From contig CABYNS010000003.1 in the NCBI GenBank assembly GCA_902520335.1, positions 62,001-126,000 of the forward strand: a stretch of DNA of 64,000 nt, read 5' to 3'. Within the stretch, counting starts at the first letter, position 1; every line of letters begins with the position of its first letter. The position numbers and the translations under genes are program-made. The notes beneath the pieces were generated by a model. The model did no database searches, was not told the origin of the DNA, and was given only the letters and a program-made list of their open reading frames with translations. This stretch comes from an uncultured Pelagibacteraceae bacterium (lineage in GTDB: Bacteria; Pseudomonadota; Alphaproteobacteria; Pelagibacterales; Pelagibacteraceae). Of the stretch, positions 37,698 to 46,217 are shown piece after piece.

Positions 37698-37771
37698 GGC
37701 AACGTGGCGGAATGGTTACGCAGAGGATTGCAAATCCTTGTATCCCGGTTCGATTCCGGGCGTTGCCTCCA
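37698..37771 (+). tRNA. tRNA-Cys (GCA)
   Basis: The 7-bp acceptor GGCAACG/CGTTGCC, anticodon stem GAGGA/TCCTT with loop TTGCAAA (anticodon GCA), a T-arm with GGTTCGATTCC, and an encoded CCA. The discriminator base is U, the identity base of tRNA-Cys. It lies 49 bases before tRNA-Asn, on the same strand. Confidence 0.96.
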
Positions 37772-37820
37772 AAAAAAATCTTGTTTTAGTTAAAAAAAAA
37801 AGTAAGTTTGCTTTTTATAT

Positions 37821-37896
37821 TCCTCGGTAGCTCAGTTGGTAGAGCAGTTGACTGTTAATCAATTGGTCGCAGGTTCGAGTCCTGCCCGAGGAGCCA
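37821..37896 (+). tRNA. tRNA-Asn (GTT)
   Basis: The acceptor TCCTCGG/CCGAGGA, D-arm with AGCTCAGTTGGTAGAGC, anticodon loop CTGTTAA (anticodon GTT), T-arm GGTTCGAGTCC, discriminator G and encoded CCA. The 3' end is 4 bases from the end of the convergent XRE gene. Confidence 0.96.
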
Positions 37897-37900
37897 AATT

Positions 37901-38269
37901 TTATCCAACTTTTGAAATATTATTTGAAACTTGTAACGATTTGTTAAATTTCAATTTTTGATCAGCATTAAGTTCAGAATATAATTTAACTAAAAAATTA
38001 TAATTCACATTCATATGACCTTCTTGAGATTTTTCTAAATTAACTAAGTATTCTGAAAAATCTTCAAAAAAATAGTTTATTGGAACTTTAAGATAATTTG
38101 ATAATTGTAATAATCTTATCGAACTAACTCCGTTAGTTCCCTTTTCATATTTTTGTATTTGTTGAAATGTTACGTTGATTGCTTTTGCTACTTTTGTTTG
38201 TGTTAAACCTAAGGCTAACCTTCTAAGCTTAAGCTTATTGCCTAAATGCTTATTAAAATTATCTTCCAT
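37901..38269 (-). CDS. XRE-family transcriptional regulator
   Basis: A 122-residue regulator with an N-terminal helix-turn-helix (about residues 8-62), including LRRLALGLTQTKVAKAI and the recognition segment VTFQQIQKYEKGTNG, followed by an acidic linker and a helical tail. It resembles the small XRE regulators common in alphaproteobacteria (PraR/SinR-like). It lies downstream of aapP on the same strand after a 165-base gap. A TTGACA at about 38385 on its strand may mark its own promoter. Targets are unknown. Confidence 0.82.
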   Translation of the reverse strand: MEDNFNKHLGNKLKLRRLALGLTQTKVAKAINVTFQQIQKYEKGTNGVSSIRLLQLSNYLKVPINYFFEDFSEYLVNLEKSQEGHMNVNYNFLVKLYSELNADQKLKFNKSLQVSNNISKVG

Positions 38270-38434
38270 TAAGACCCCTCTTAATTTTTTATTAAAAAAC
38301 TAATTCAACAAGTTTTTAATCTTTACTGCAAGAATATTATTTTTTTATTTTTTTGGAAATACCTGTTATGTAGAAAATATGTCAAGTAATTCTTAGGGTA
38401 TAATTTGAGAAAAATTCCTTGAAATTACTGGTAT

Positions 38435-39169
38435 CTATAGTATCTGGCTAAGGAAAAGTTTGGTCCTATCGCTCTTAGGATTAGCAAAAAATTCCTTAGT
38501 ATCCGCTTTTTCTACTATCATTCCCTCATCCATAAATATCATTTGATCAGCAACTTCTTTCGCAAAACCCATTTCATGAGTTACAACAATCATAGTCATA
38601 CCTTGTTTTGCAAGATTAACCATTACATCAAGCACTTCTTTAATCATTTCTGGATCTAAAGCAGATGTAGGTTCATCAAAAAGCATTATTTTTGGTTCCA
38701 TGCATAAAGCACGAGCAATAGCTACTCTTTGTTGTTGACCACCTGACAGTTGCCCTGGATATTTTTGAGCTTGATCTAATATTTGAACTCTTTCTAAATG
38801 TTTTAGTGCTAATTCTTCTGCATCTTTTTTTGGCATTTTTTTAACCCAAATTGGAGCTAATGTGCAATTATCTAATATTGACAAATGCGGAAACAAATTA
38901 AACTGTTGAAAAACCATACCAACTTCTGCTCTAATTTGCTCTATATTCTTAGTGTCTTCGGTTAATGTAGTTCCATCAACTACAATCTCACCCTCTTGAT
39001 GTTCCTCTAGTCTATTAATACATCTAATTAAAGTTGACTTACCAGATCCTGAAGGGCCACAAACAACAATTTTTTGTTTTGCTTTTACTTCTAAATTAAT
39101 TCCTTTTAGAACTTGAAAATCTCCAAACCATTTGTTCATATTATTTATTTGGATAATGCTATCTGACAT
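38435..39169 (-). CDS. aapP: General L-amino-acid ABC transporter ATPase AapP
   Basis: A 244-residue polar-amino-acid ATPase with Walker [10 protein letters not shown], signature [15 protein letters not shown], Walker [16 protein letters not shown] and switch His in MIVVTHEM. It is the last gene of aapJQMP and follows aapM after 4 bases. It energises broad-range uptake of amino acids, an important carbon and nitrogen source for oligotrophic marine cells. Confidence 0.94.
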   Translation of the reverse strand: MSDSIIQINNMNKWFGDFQVLKGINLEVKAKQKIVVCGPSGSGKSTLIRCINRLEEHQEGEIVVDGTTLTEDTKNIEQIRAEVGMVFQQFNLFPHLSILDNCTLAPIWVKKMPKKDAEELALKHLERVQILDQAQKYPGQLSGGQQQRVAIARALCMEPKIMLFDEPTSALDPEMIKEVLDVMVNLAKQGMTMIVVTHEMGFAKEVADQMIFMDEGMIVEKADTKEFFANPKSDRTKLFLSQIL

Positions 39170-39173
39170 ATTT

Positions 39174-40616
39174 CTATCTATCTGTTTTATATTTTTGTTC
39201 TAAATTATAACTATATTTACTCATTGCATAACAAATAATCCAGAAAATTATTGCAGCAAAAACATAACCTTCCATAGCAAAACCTAACCATTCTGGATTA
39301 GTTTTGGCTAAATTTAACATTCCAACTATTTCTAATAAACCCACAACAAATATTAATGGTGTATCTTTAACTAAAGCAAGGAATGTATTAGCAATTCCTG
39401 GGATAACTAATTTTAAAGCTTGAGGTAAAATTACAAATATGTGCATTTTCCAATATCCCATTCCTAATGATTTTGCAGCTTCATACTGACCTCTGGGTAA
39501 TGCTTGTAATCCACCCCGAATAACCTCTGCAACATAAGCGGCTTCAAATAGCGAAATTGCTATTATTGCTCGAACCAATTTATCAATAAAAAAATCTTCG
39601 GGTAAAAACATTGGAAACATTACAGCAGACATGAATAAAACAGTTATGAGAGGAACACCTCTCCAAAATTCAATGAAACCTACTGAAATGTATCTAATTA
39701 AAGGAAATCCTGATCTTCTCCCAAGAGCAAATGCCATACCAATTGGAAAACAAAATATTAAGCAGAAAAAAGAGATTATAAAAGTTAAAGATAAACCACC
39801 CCAAGCTCCAGTTTCTACCCAGTTTAAACCATCTAATTTTCCTAATTCGATTAATTCCTCATAAAATATGAAATATTTTAATAACACGTAAAGAGCAAAA
39901 GGAACTATTAAGAAGTAATAAAACTTAAATTTACTAGGGATAAAGAAACCAATAATAATAGATAGAATTGCAGCAATTATTCCATATGAAAAATCAAAAA
40001 ATACTGGGCCACCTGAGATAAAGAAAAATATAAATAAGAATGCAATAAAAGGATAAATAACAACATAATAAAGAGTTAAATATTTTTTAAATCTATCAGT
40101 TGCAAAATAACCAACTGAACCAAGTAAGGCTAAAGCTATAAAAGATAAATTTATTCTCCATTGTTCTCCATTTGGATACATTCCATACATGAATCTTCTC
40201 ATCCAAACTTTTATATAAGTCCAACAAGCACCTGTACCGGTACAAACATCTTTTGAATCACCAGCAAAACTAGCATCTATAACAAACCAACTTAATATAG
40301 GTGGAATTGATTTAAGAATTATGAATATGATTAATAAAGATAAAACAGCATTAAAATTATTAGTGTTAATATGCTTATTTAATAGATCTAGTTGCTTAAT
40401 ACCACTTAATTCAATTCTTATAAAATAAAGACCAATAAAACCAAGAATTAACGGCAATAAAAAACTTAGAAAACCAGGTAAAAAACCTGTTAAATTTAAA
40501 CTAAAAAAAGAGTTTAAAAGAACATCCAAGACACTAACAAAAAACAAAAAAGAACCTAAATATAAAAAAGTATAAAGATTAGATTTATCTGGTTTTAAAA
40601 AATTAATTTTAGACAT
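39174..40616 (-). CDS. aapM: General L-amino-acid ABC transporter permease AapM
   Basis: A 480-residue permease with about five leading helices absent from simple GlnP-type permeases, then the HisM core with [39 protein letters not shown] (split here: the coupling loop [16 protein letters not shown]) and [11 protein letters not shown]. It overlaps aapQ by one base. Length and extended N-terminus fit AapM/YhdY. Confidence 0.92.
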   Translation of the reverse strand: MSKINFLKPDKSNLYTFLYLGSFLFFVSVLDVLLNSFFSLNLTGFLPGFLSFLLPLILGFIGLYFIRIELSGIKQLDLLNKHINTNNFNAVLSLLIIFIILKSIPPILSWFVIDASFAGDSKDVCTGTGACWTYIKVWMRRFMYGMYPNGEQWRINLSFIALALLGSVGYFATDRFKKYLTLYYVVIYPFIAFLFIFFFISGGPVFFDFSYGIIAAILSIIIGFFIPSKFKFYYFLIVPFALYVLLKYFIFYEELIELGKLDGLNWVETGAWGGLSLTFIISFFCLIFCFPIGMAFALGRRSGFPLIRYISVGFIEFWRGVPLITVLFMSAVMFPMFLPEDFFIDKLVRAIIAISLFEAAYVAEVIRGGLQALPRGQYEAAKSLGMGYWKMHIFVILPQALKLVIPGIANTFLALVKDTPLIFVVGLLEIVGMLNLAKTNPEWLGFAMEGYVFAAIIFWIICYAMSKYSYNLEQKYKTDR

Positions 40617-41767
40617 TATTTTTCTGTTATTGCTATTTTATTATTGTACCAATTCATAAATAATGAAATTGAAATACTTAATGATAAGTAAGTAAACATT
40701 GTAATAGATACTATTTCAATTGCCTTACCAGTCTGCATTAAAGCTGTTCCAGCAAAAACTAATACTAAATCAGGGTATGCAATAGCAGCTGCTAATGAGG
40801 AATTTTTTGTAAGATTAAGGTATTGGTTTGTAGTAGGTGGAATTATTATTCTTAAAGCTTGGGGCATTACTACCAGTTTAAGTACTTGATTTTGTGTAAG
40901 ACCAATAGATGCTGCAGCTTCTTTTTGGCCTTTACCAACACCTTGAATTCCAGCTCTTACACATTCAGCTATAAAAGTTGCAGTATATAAAGATAAAGAT
41001 AATGCTAAGGCAATTAATTCTGGTGGTAAGCTTACACCACCTTCATAAATAAATGATGTTGTTGCTAATTGTTTTAAAACAGGAACTTCGAATGATAATC
41101 TTACACCACCAATTAAAAAACTTAAAAGGGGTAAGATAAAAATTAAACCAATTGATATTAATAAAACTGGTGTTTGTTTACCTTGAGTTTCTTGTACCTT
41201 TTTAGCATGAGCGCGAATAACGATTATTGCAACAATTGCTGCAACTATTGAATAAAAGAAAATATTAAAGTTTTCCCAAATAAAAGCTGGAACAAATAGA
41301 CCTTTTATTGTCAAAAATGAAATTCCAAACATTGCTTCAGCATCTTGTGGCAGTGGCAAAGCTCTTAAAGCTGCGAAATACCAAAAAAATATTTGCAAGA
41401 GTAATGGTATGTTTCTAAAAAATTCTACGTAAAAGGCAGCAAATTTATTAATCAAATAATTAGGAGATAATCTTGCAATACCAACTAATACTCCAAGTAT
41501 TGTAGCAAGAAAAATTCCTATAACTGAAACAAGTATAGTATTTAAGAGGCCAACTAAATAAGCTCTAAAATATGAATGTGAACCATCGTACTCTATCAGA
41601 GAAAATTGAACATCAAATGAAGACTCTTGAGATAAAAATCCATAACCAAAATCAATACCTCTATTTTCCATATTGACTTGGGCGTTGTAAGTAAAAAAAC
41701 CAAATACTAAGACAACAGCTAATACTGTAATTAATTGTGGACCTATATCTTTAAGTTTAAAATTCAC
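40616..41767 (-). CDS. aapQ: General L-amino-acid ABC transporter permease AapQ
   Basis: A 383-residue permease partner of AapM. The first half has helices with LVGLLNTILVSVIGI and FFRNIPLLLQIFFWY. The second half carries ECVRAGIQGVGKGQKEAAAS with the EAA coupling loop, and PQALRIIIPPTTNQYLN. A hairpin terminator separates it from aapJ upstream, so it is expected to be made at lower level than the receptor. Confidence 0.93.
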   Translation of the reverse strand: MNFKLKDIGPQLITVLAVVLVFGFFTYNAQVNMENRGIDFGYGFLSQESSFDVQFSLIEYDGSHSYFRAYLVGLLNTILVSVIGIFLATILGVLVGIARLSPNYLINKFAAFYVEFFRNIPLLLQIFFWYFAALRALPLPQDAEAMFGISFLTIKGLFVPAFIWENFNIFFYSIVAAIVAIIVIRAHAKKVQETQGKQTPVLLISIGLIFILPLLSFLIGGVRLSFEVPVLKQLATTSFIYEGGVSLPPELIALALSLSLYTATFIAECVRAGIQGVGKGQKEAAASIGLTQNQVLKLVVMPQALRIIIPPTTNQYLNLTKNSSLAAAIAYPDLVLVFAGTALMQTGKAIEIVSITMFTYLSLSISISLFMNWYNNKIAITEK

Positions 41768-41789
41768 AGTGTGGATAATATATGAGTTT

Positions 41790-41823
41790 AAAAAAAAAGG
41801 GCTAGAAAAATCTAGCCCTTTTT
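41790..41823 (-). terminator. Rho-independent terminator between aapJ and aapQ
   Basis: On the minus strand an 8-bp stem (GGGCTAGA with TCTAGCCC, 41799-41806 and 41811-41818, 4-base loop) is followed by nine T, 20 bases after the aapJ stop. As at pstS, this likely acts as an attenuator that lowers expression of the permease genes relative to the binding protein. Confidence 0.9.
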
Positions 41824-41842
41824 AATTAATTTATGACTTAAA

Positions 41843-42883
41843 TTATCTTGATGGCGGAACGTATAAAATACCACCTTTAGTCCATAATTCATTTGGACCT
41901 CTGTCAGGTAAGATACCAGTGTCAGCTATATTTCTCTTATAACTTTCACCATAGTTTCCAACTTGTTTGATAATCCTTAAGTTCCACTCGTTATCTAAAC
42001 CGAATGCTGCACCCATTTCACCTTCAGCACCAACAAGTCTTTTGATTTGTGGATTGTCAGAAGTTTTCATCATGTCTGCATTAGCTGAAGTAATACCGTA
42101 CTCCTCTGCTTCGATCATAGTGTTCAAAGACCATCTTACGATATCTTCCCAAACTGAGTCACCTTGTCTAACAACTGGTCCTAAAGGTTCTTTAGAAATA
42201 GTTTCTGGTAGAACAATGTGTTCATCAGGGTTCTTCATTTTAGTTCTTTGAGCAGCTAAACCAGATTTATCAGTAGTATAAGTATCACATCTACCTGCAT
42301 CATAAGCAGCTACAACCTCATCAGCTTTTTCAAAAGCAACTGGCTCATAAGAAATTCCTCTAGAATTAAAGAAGTCTCTCATGTTTAACTCAGTTGTTGT
42401 ACCAATGTTTGTACAAGCTGAGATACCATTTTTGAATTGACTAGTTGAAGTAATACCTGAACTTTTTCTTACCATGAAACCTTGTCCATCGTAAAAGTTC
42501 ACACCTACGAAAGTAAGTCCGATATCAGCATCTCTAGAAAGAGTCCAAGTTGTGTTTCTTGATAAGATATCAATCTCACCAGAAGTTAAAGCTGTAAATC
42601 TCTCTTTAGCACTTAGTGGTGTAAACTTAACTTTGTTTGCATCACCTAATACTGCAGCAGCTACCGCTCTACATACGTCAACATCAACACCAGTCCAATT
42701 TCCCGCAGCATCAGCATTAGAAAATCCTGGAAGACCTTGAGATACTCCACATCTTACAAAACCCTTTTTTTGAGTGTTTTTAAGTGTTTTAGATTTTTTA
42801 GCAGCCATAGACTCTGTTGTAAAAGTGAACAACACAGCTACCATAGCAACTAAAGAAGTTAATTGTTTTAAGTATTTAAACAT
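41843..42883 (-). CDS. aapJ: General L-amino-acid-binding periplasmic protein AapJ
   Basis: A 346-residue periplasmic receptor with a signal peptide cleaved near residue 27 (ESMAA), then the type II binding fold. Family stretches: GVSQGLPGFSNADAAGNW, VDVDVCRAVAAAVLGD, RFTALTSGEIDIL and NIGTTTELNMRDFF. It begins aapJQMP, with AGGAAG shortly before the ATG and a plausible promoter 60-90 bases upstream. Confidence 0.95.
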   Translation of the reverse strand: MFKYLKQLTSLVAMVAVLFTFTTESMAAKKSKTLKNTQKKGFVRCGVSQGLPGFSNADAAGNWTGVDVDVCRAVAAAVLGDANKVKFTPLSAKERFTALTSGEIDILSRNTTWTLSRDADIGLTFVGVNFYDGQGFMVRKSSGITSTSQFKNGISACTNIGTTTELNMRDFFNSRGISYEPVAFEKADEVVAAYDAGRCDTYTTDKSGLAAQRTKMKNPDEHIVLPETISKEPLGPVVRQGDSVWEDIVRWSLNTMIEAEEYGITSANADMMKTSDNPQIKRLVGAEGEMGAAFGLDNEWNLRIIKQVGNYGESYKRNIADTGILPDRGPNELWTKGGILYVPPSR

Positions 42884-42946
42884 ATTTCTTCCTATTGTTT
42901 ATTTATTTGTTAACAAATAATTCAAAATTACTTTTGAATATTCTTA

Positions 42947-42975
42947 ATTTAAGCATGTTCAAAAATACTGTTCAA
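42947..42975 (-). promoter_or_regulatory. Candidate aapJ promoter
   Basis: On the minus strand TTGAAC (42975-42970), a 17-base spacer and TTAAAT (42952-42947) lie about 65-90 bases before the aapJ start. The remaining bases between 42884 and 43056 are AT-rich with no gene; the tRNA-derived repeat begins at 43057. Confidence 0.4.
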
Positions 42976-43056
42976 GAGGAATTTATTAGATTTTTTGACC
43001 CGATGAAATTCTAGTCAAGATAATAATTATTTAAAATATCAGCGAAAAATGATGTC

Positions 43057-43101
43057 TGGCGCGCCCTGGAGGATTCGAACCTCCGACCCTCGGTTTAGAA
43101 A
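43057..43101 (-). repeat. attL: 45-base copy of the tRNA-Arg 3' half
   Basis: These 45 bases are identical to 46218-46262, which is the anticodon loop through the CCA end of the intact tRNA-Arg. Beyond 43101 a looser similarity to the rest of the tRNA continues (GATGC and ATC blocks), but the D-arm and 5' acceptor strand are lost, so this copy cannot make a tRNA. It marks the left end of an element that inserted into the tRNA gene. Confidence 0.93.
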
Positions 43102-43172
43102 TTTGATGCGTGATCAAACTGCAAGAAATAGCAATAATTAATCATTCAAAAAATATCAACTTTTAGATTTCA

Positions 43173-43195
43173 TTTCGTCATCTGGTCGTCAAGAG
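43173..43195. repeat. Left arm-type-like repeat of the island
   Basis: TTTCGTCATCTGGTCGTCAA holds two TCGTCA hexamers 11 bases apart (43175 and 43186). The same element with two changes, TTTCGTCATCAGATCGTCAA, is at 46142. It lies 71 bases inside attL. Confidence 0.75.
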
Positions 43196-43213
43196 AATTT
43201 AGTTAATTTTTGA

Positions 43214-43612
43214 TTAAATCTTATTATCTTTTTGTACTGCATCTAAAAGCTGTTGGGACTCTTTTTCCAACTTATTTCTAATGTTAAATTTGATAACTTT
43301 ACATCTTGATCCGTCTTTTTTTTTAAGAGTCTTACGATTAATTGTATGAGAAATTAGAGTGCCTCCCCATAATAATTCTATCTTTGTAGGATATTCTTTA
43401 TAATCAAAGATAAACTCTCTTACTTTTAAACTCTCATTATGTATCCAAAAGCTCTTAACTTCTTTATTATTTATAAATTTAAAATATTGAACAGCTCCCA
43501 ACATATAATCAGTTTTTGATCCACACTGGAGTTGTGTGCCTACAAGACTTTTTGCAAAAACATTGCCACTCCACAATAAAACCAGAACTATAATTGCTAA
43601 AAGTTTTTTCAT
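43214..43612 (-). CDS. Small exported protein of the tRNA-Arg island (132 aa)
   Basis: A 132-residue protein with a signal peptide (residues 1-20, ending NVFA) and a mature part of about 110 residues with two cysteines (LQCGS near residue 30 and SRCKV near residue 104) that could form a disulfide. Its alternating polar and hydrophobic residues suggest a beta fold. It is the last gene of the island operon, 2 bases after the preceding gene. Family not recognised. Confidence 0.72.
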   Translation of the reverse strand: MKKLLAIIVLVLLWSGNVFAKSLVGTQLQCGSKTDYMLGAVQYFKFINNKEVKSFWIHNESLKVREFIFDYKEYPTKIELLWGGTLISHTINRKTLKKKDGSRCKVIKFNIRNKLEKESQQLLDAVQKDNKI

Positions 43613-43614
43613 AT

Positions 43615-43974
43615 TTAAAATACTGGATATTTGTTACATTGAAAGCTTTTAGCTTCTATTACTTCCCATTTTATATCGCCTCTTTTAGTGGTGATTAAAT
43701 GCTTCTTTCCGTAATAACGATCTAGAAATATTGTCTCAATATATTTTTTATTATCTATATTAATTATTCTCTCTGCTTTTATGGAGTTTTCTTTTATTTC
43801 AACTATCTTATATAAAGCTTCTGCTTTTTCTAAAGTTTTATTGTCTAAATCAATAGTAATAAAATATCTGGGTTCACTATTTTCCGTATTTTTGCAGGTC
43901 AATAGAAGAGGTTCAGATTTAGCTATATTAAAATATAAACTTATAAAAACGATAATATAAAAAACTGTTTTCAT
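43615..43974 (-). CDS. Small exported protein of the tRNA-Arg island (119 aa)
   Basis: A 119-residue protein with a signal peptide (residues 1-20, MKTVF ... NIAKS) and a mature part with one cysteine near each end (LLTCKN and FQCNKYP). Its plan matches the next gene: a small, probably beta-rich periplasmic domain closed by a disulfide, vaguely like MliC-type lysozyme inhibitors (unproven). The frame is open 11 codons further upstream, but the ATG at 43974 gives a proper signal peptide and a 4-base gap to the upstream 50-residue gene. Confidence 0.7.
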   Translation of the reverse strand: MKTVFYIIVFISLYFNIAKSEPLLLTCKNTENSEPRYFITIDLDNKTLEKAEALYKIVEIKENSIKAERIINIDNKKYIETIFLDRYYGKKHLITTKRGDIKWEVIEAKSFQCNKYPVF

Positions 43975-43978
43975 AGTG

Positions 43979-44131
43979 TTAAAAACTTTTGCATTTATTA
44001 TATTCATTTTCAGCCTCTACACCAGTCAGTTTCAAATCTTCAACGTGGTTTCTACAAGATGCTGACTCGTACGCTTGACCTAAAAATCCTAGCACAACTA
44101 GAACAAAGATTATCACTAAAAATTTTTTCAT
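43979..44131 (-). CDS. 50-residue exported peptide of the tRNA-Arg island
   Basis: A short frame of 50 codons: a hydrophobic signal segment (MKKFLVIIFVLVVLGFLGQA) and a mature peptide of about 30 residues with two cysteines (SASCRNHVE and YNKCKSF). Its ATG directly follows the TAA of the 155-residue gene, and its stop is 4 bases before the next start, so it fits exactly into the operon. That fit and the signal peptide are the grounds for calling it real. Family not recognised. Confidence 0.62.
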   Translation of the reverse strand: MKKFLVIIFVLVVLGFLGQAYESASCRNHVEDLKLTGVEAENEYNKCKSF

Positions 44132-44599
44132 TTAATTAGCACCTTCTTCAACATTAACTTTATAATATTCATTCTGCAATTCTTCTTTAGATTTACTGAA
44201 ATATTCGTTCAAGTTTTTAGATGAAGGTATGTCTTTTATTTTATCAAATTTATTTGGATAGATATGCTGAAGATATGACAAACGATATATAACAATTAAA
44301 TGAAGTATTTGTTTATCATCTAATGAGTGTTCCATTATTAACCAGCCATCTTTCCATAGATCCGATCCGATATGTTCAGTGATTTCAGGTTTGCCTACAG
44401 GATTAATTCTAATAGATCCTTTACTTATATTTTCCTCAAACTCAGCTGGCAAAACTCTATTTTTTAATGATTGATAAAAACACATTCCTAAATTTGTTTT
44501 TTCTGTTCCAGGAACAATTTCATCTACTCCATTTACATTTTTAACATCATCACTAAGAATAGTATCTAAAAAATTGTCTATTGTTAAATTTATATCCAT
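44132..44599 (-). CDS. Unknown cytoplasmic protein coupled to the GIY-YIG gene
   Basis: A 155-residue acidic protein with no signal peptide or membrane helix. A central stretch (WLIMEHSLDDKQILHLIVIYRLSYLQHIYP) looks helical and could be a dimer or partner surface. It starts 2 bases after the GIY-YIG gene stops, so the two are co-translated and may form a pair (nuclease plus partner or inhibitor; inference). I do not recognise the family. Confidence 0.72.
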   Translation of the reverse strand: MDINLTIDNFLDTILSDDVKNVNGVDEIVPGTEKTNLGMCFYQSLKNRVLPAEFEENISKGSIRINPVGKPEITEHIGSDLWKDGWLIMEHSLDDKQILHLIVIYRLSYLQHIYPNKFDKIKDIPSSKNLNEYFSKSKEELQNEYYKVNVEEGAN

Positions 44600-44601
44600 A
44601 T

Positions 44602-45990
44602 TTAACTAATCTTAATTTCTTTTTCTAATTCATTAAACTTAATCTTTTTTTCACCTTTGTTGCTATATTGGGAAACATCTTTTAAACATTTTGTTATGAT
44701 ACTTAAGTCTAACTTAAAAAACTCTCTTCCTTTTCTATATCTAAAATTTTTAAGAAGTTTATGAATTTGCTTTTCATAATATTCAGCATCTTTTATCTTT
44801 ATTTGAGATACAACAGTCCATGGGTCTGGTACATTTGTTCCACTTAATTCTTCAGCTCTTTCTTCGGGGAGCCCATATGTTGATCCAATTTTATATACCC
44901 CAGGATAACCAATGCTCTCTAGAACATATACATATCCAAGGTTAGTTTGTTTTTCTTTGCTTTTTAAACGCGTTCTCTCAATTAACGTGATTTTTCTTAA
45001 GACACGATTTAATGCTTCTTTGGCTAGAGGGAGAAATTTTTTATAAAAATCTCTATCTACTAACGTTCCTTCATTTACATAGATACCATTTCTAATTTTA
45101 TCACAGTATTTTGATAGTTTTGCTTCATCTATTAATTTTGAATAATTAATTTCATCAAATCTTAAAACAAGAGCAGCTTTTTTATGATCTTGGCTAGAAC
45201 ACCATGAAAATTTACTAAATGAATTATTCCAACTTGATTCATTTCCATGACTACCCCAATCGGGTACTTTGCCTTTTTTGATAAATTCATCGTATGTACT
45301 CTTGGGTTTAAAAAGATATCCTCCATTTGTTCCTTCTGGTTGTTTATTCATTATCTCATCGACTACTCCCTCAAAAGAGGTTGGTGGGTTTTTATCTATC
45401 ACTGTGAAATTATCATAAGCAAAATTCTTTTTAATTTTGCTATCTACCACTGAACTCCAAGGGTAGAATTTACCTTTAAATAAATTAAGCTCAAAAACCA
45501 AATAATATCTAGGGATTAAGCTTGAAATTTTATAAAAATAATAGTTCAAATCTTGATACTCTTTTGACTCCAATTCCTGGAATATTTCTTTTTCGGCTTT
45601 TATGAGTTCTTTGAGATTACCTGAACATGAAACACGTTGAATAGTTAAACAATCTGAAAAAAAGATTGCTTCTTCTAAATAGTGCGAAATTGTGATTCTA
45701 ATTAAATCTCTATTTTTTTTAATTAAAACCTCAAGATTTTTGCACAACTTACTTATCTTGTTTATTTTGTTGCTTATTTTTTTTAATTTTTCATCAAAAG
45801 AGGATAATGAATAATCTTTATCTAATTCTTTAATGTCATCTAAAAATAGTTGTTTTTGTTCCTCAAGTTCTTTGTTACTTAATTTAGATAATTGAGCCTG
45901 TGAGATTATTCTTCCGTAGTCTTTAAAAGCTGCCTGTTTTTCAATAGTTATTCTTGATTTTTGTTTAATAGGAAAACGGTAATAAGGCAT
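44602..45990 (-). CDS. GIY-YIG / T5orf172-domain protein of the tRNA-Arg island
   Basis: A 462-residue protein. Residues about 30-110 form a charged coiled coil; 110-360 are an unrecognised middle region. The C-terminal 90 residues carry a GIY-YIG-like T5orf172/MUG113 domain: YVYVLES (the GIY strand), VYKIGSTYGLPEERAEEL (the YIG strand and catalytic Arg helix) and AEYYEKQIHKLL with a conserved Glu. Such domains occur in phage and mobile-element proteins, where they act as nucleases or DNA-binding modules. It is the first gene of the island operon, with an inverted-repeat operator region 80-120 bases upstream. Confidence 0.82.
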   Translation of the reverse strand: MPYYRFPIKQKSRITIEKQAAFKDYGRIISQAQLSKLSNKELEEQKQLFLDDIKELDKDYSLSSFDEKLKKISNKINKISKLCKNLEVLIKKNRDLIRITISHYLEEAIFFSDCLTIQRVSCSGNLKELIKAEKEIFQELESKEYQDLNYYFYKISSLIPRYYLVFELNLFKGKFYPWSSVVDSKIKKNFAYDNFTVIDKNPPTSFEGVVDEIMNKQPEGTNGGYLFKPKSTYDEFIKKGKVPDWGSHGNESSWNNSFSKFSWCSSQDHKKAALVLRFDEINYSKLIDEAKLSKYCDKIRNGIYVNEGTLVDRDFYKKFLPLAKEALNRVLRKITLIERTRLKSKEKQTNLGYVYVLESIGYPGVYKIGSTYGLPEERAEELSGTNVPDPWTVVSQIKIKDAEYYEKQIHKLLKNFRYRKGREFFKLDLSIITKCLKDVSQYSNKGEKKIKFNELEKEIKIS

Positions 45991-46067
45991 CGTTAATAAT
46001 CATAGCATTAGGCATATAATCCAACCAGATTAAAAATCGATGTAATTTATGCTAAACGTATATATAG

Positions 46068-46112
46068 CTGTCGTACTGTCGTACCTATATAGACACAACG
46101 ACAACTACGACA
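46068..46112. promoter_or_regulatory. Inverted-repeat operator region before the island operon
   Basis: Tandem octamers CTGTCGTA (46068 and 46076) face inverted copies AACGACA (46097) and TACGACA (46106) across an AT-rich centre containing TATATAG. The TGTCGTA/TACGACA units are exact inverse copies. The position 80-120 bases before the first island gene suggests a regulator or recombinase binding region. Confidence 0.55.
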
Positions 46113-46141
46113 TACATTTCTTAGTATATTTAACACTTTCG

Positions 46142-46164
46142 TTTCGTCATCAGATCGTCAATGG
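46142..46164. repeat. Right arm-type-like repeat of the island
   Basis: TTTCGTCATCAGATCGTCAA holds two TCGTCA hexamers 11 bases apart (46144 and 46155), near-identical to the element at 43173 and in the same orientation. It lies 53 bases inside the right tRNA repeat. Confidence 0.75.
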
Positions 46165-46217
46165 CATATTTTAGAAGGTAGGAACGTTGCTTATGGTTAA
46201 ATAAGCATTGATTTTAA

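Noticed and set aside
38385-38410. Promoter on the plus strand with TATAAT near 38400
   Set aside because: No plus-strand gene follows and no -35 at proper spacing was seen; chance occurrence is likely in such AT-rich DNA.
42884-43056. Riboswitch or small RNA upstream of aapJ
   Set aside because: No conserved riboswitch core or strong paired structure could be recognised; only a plausible promoter was found.
43057-43130. Second tRNA-Arg gene at the left end of the island
   Set aside because: Only the 3' half from the anticodon loop is intact; the D-arm and 5' acceptor strand do not pair, so it is an att-derived fragment.
44602-45990. Integrase of the island
   Set aside because: The 462-residue protein has no tyrosine recombinase R-H-R-Y pattern or serine recombinase domain; its C-terminus is GIY-YIG-like.
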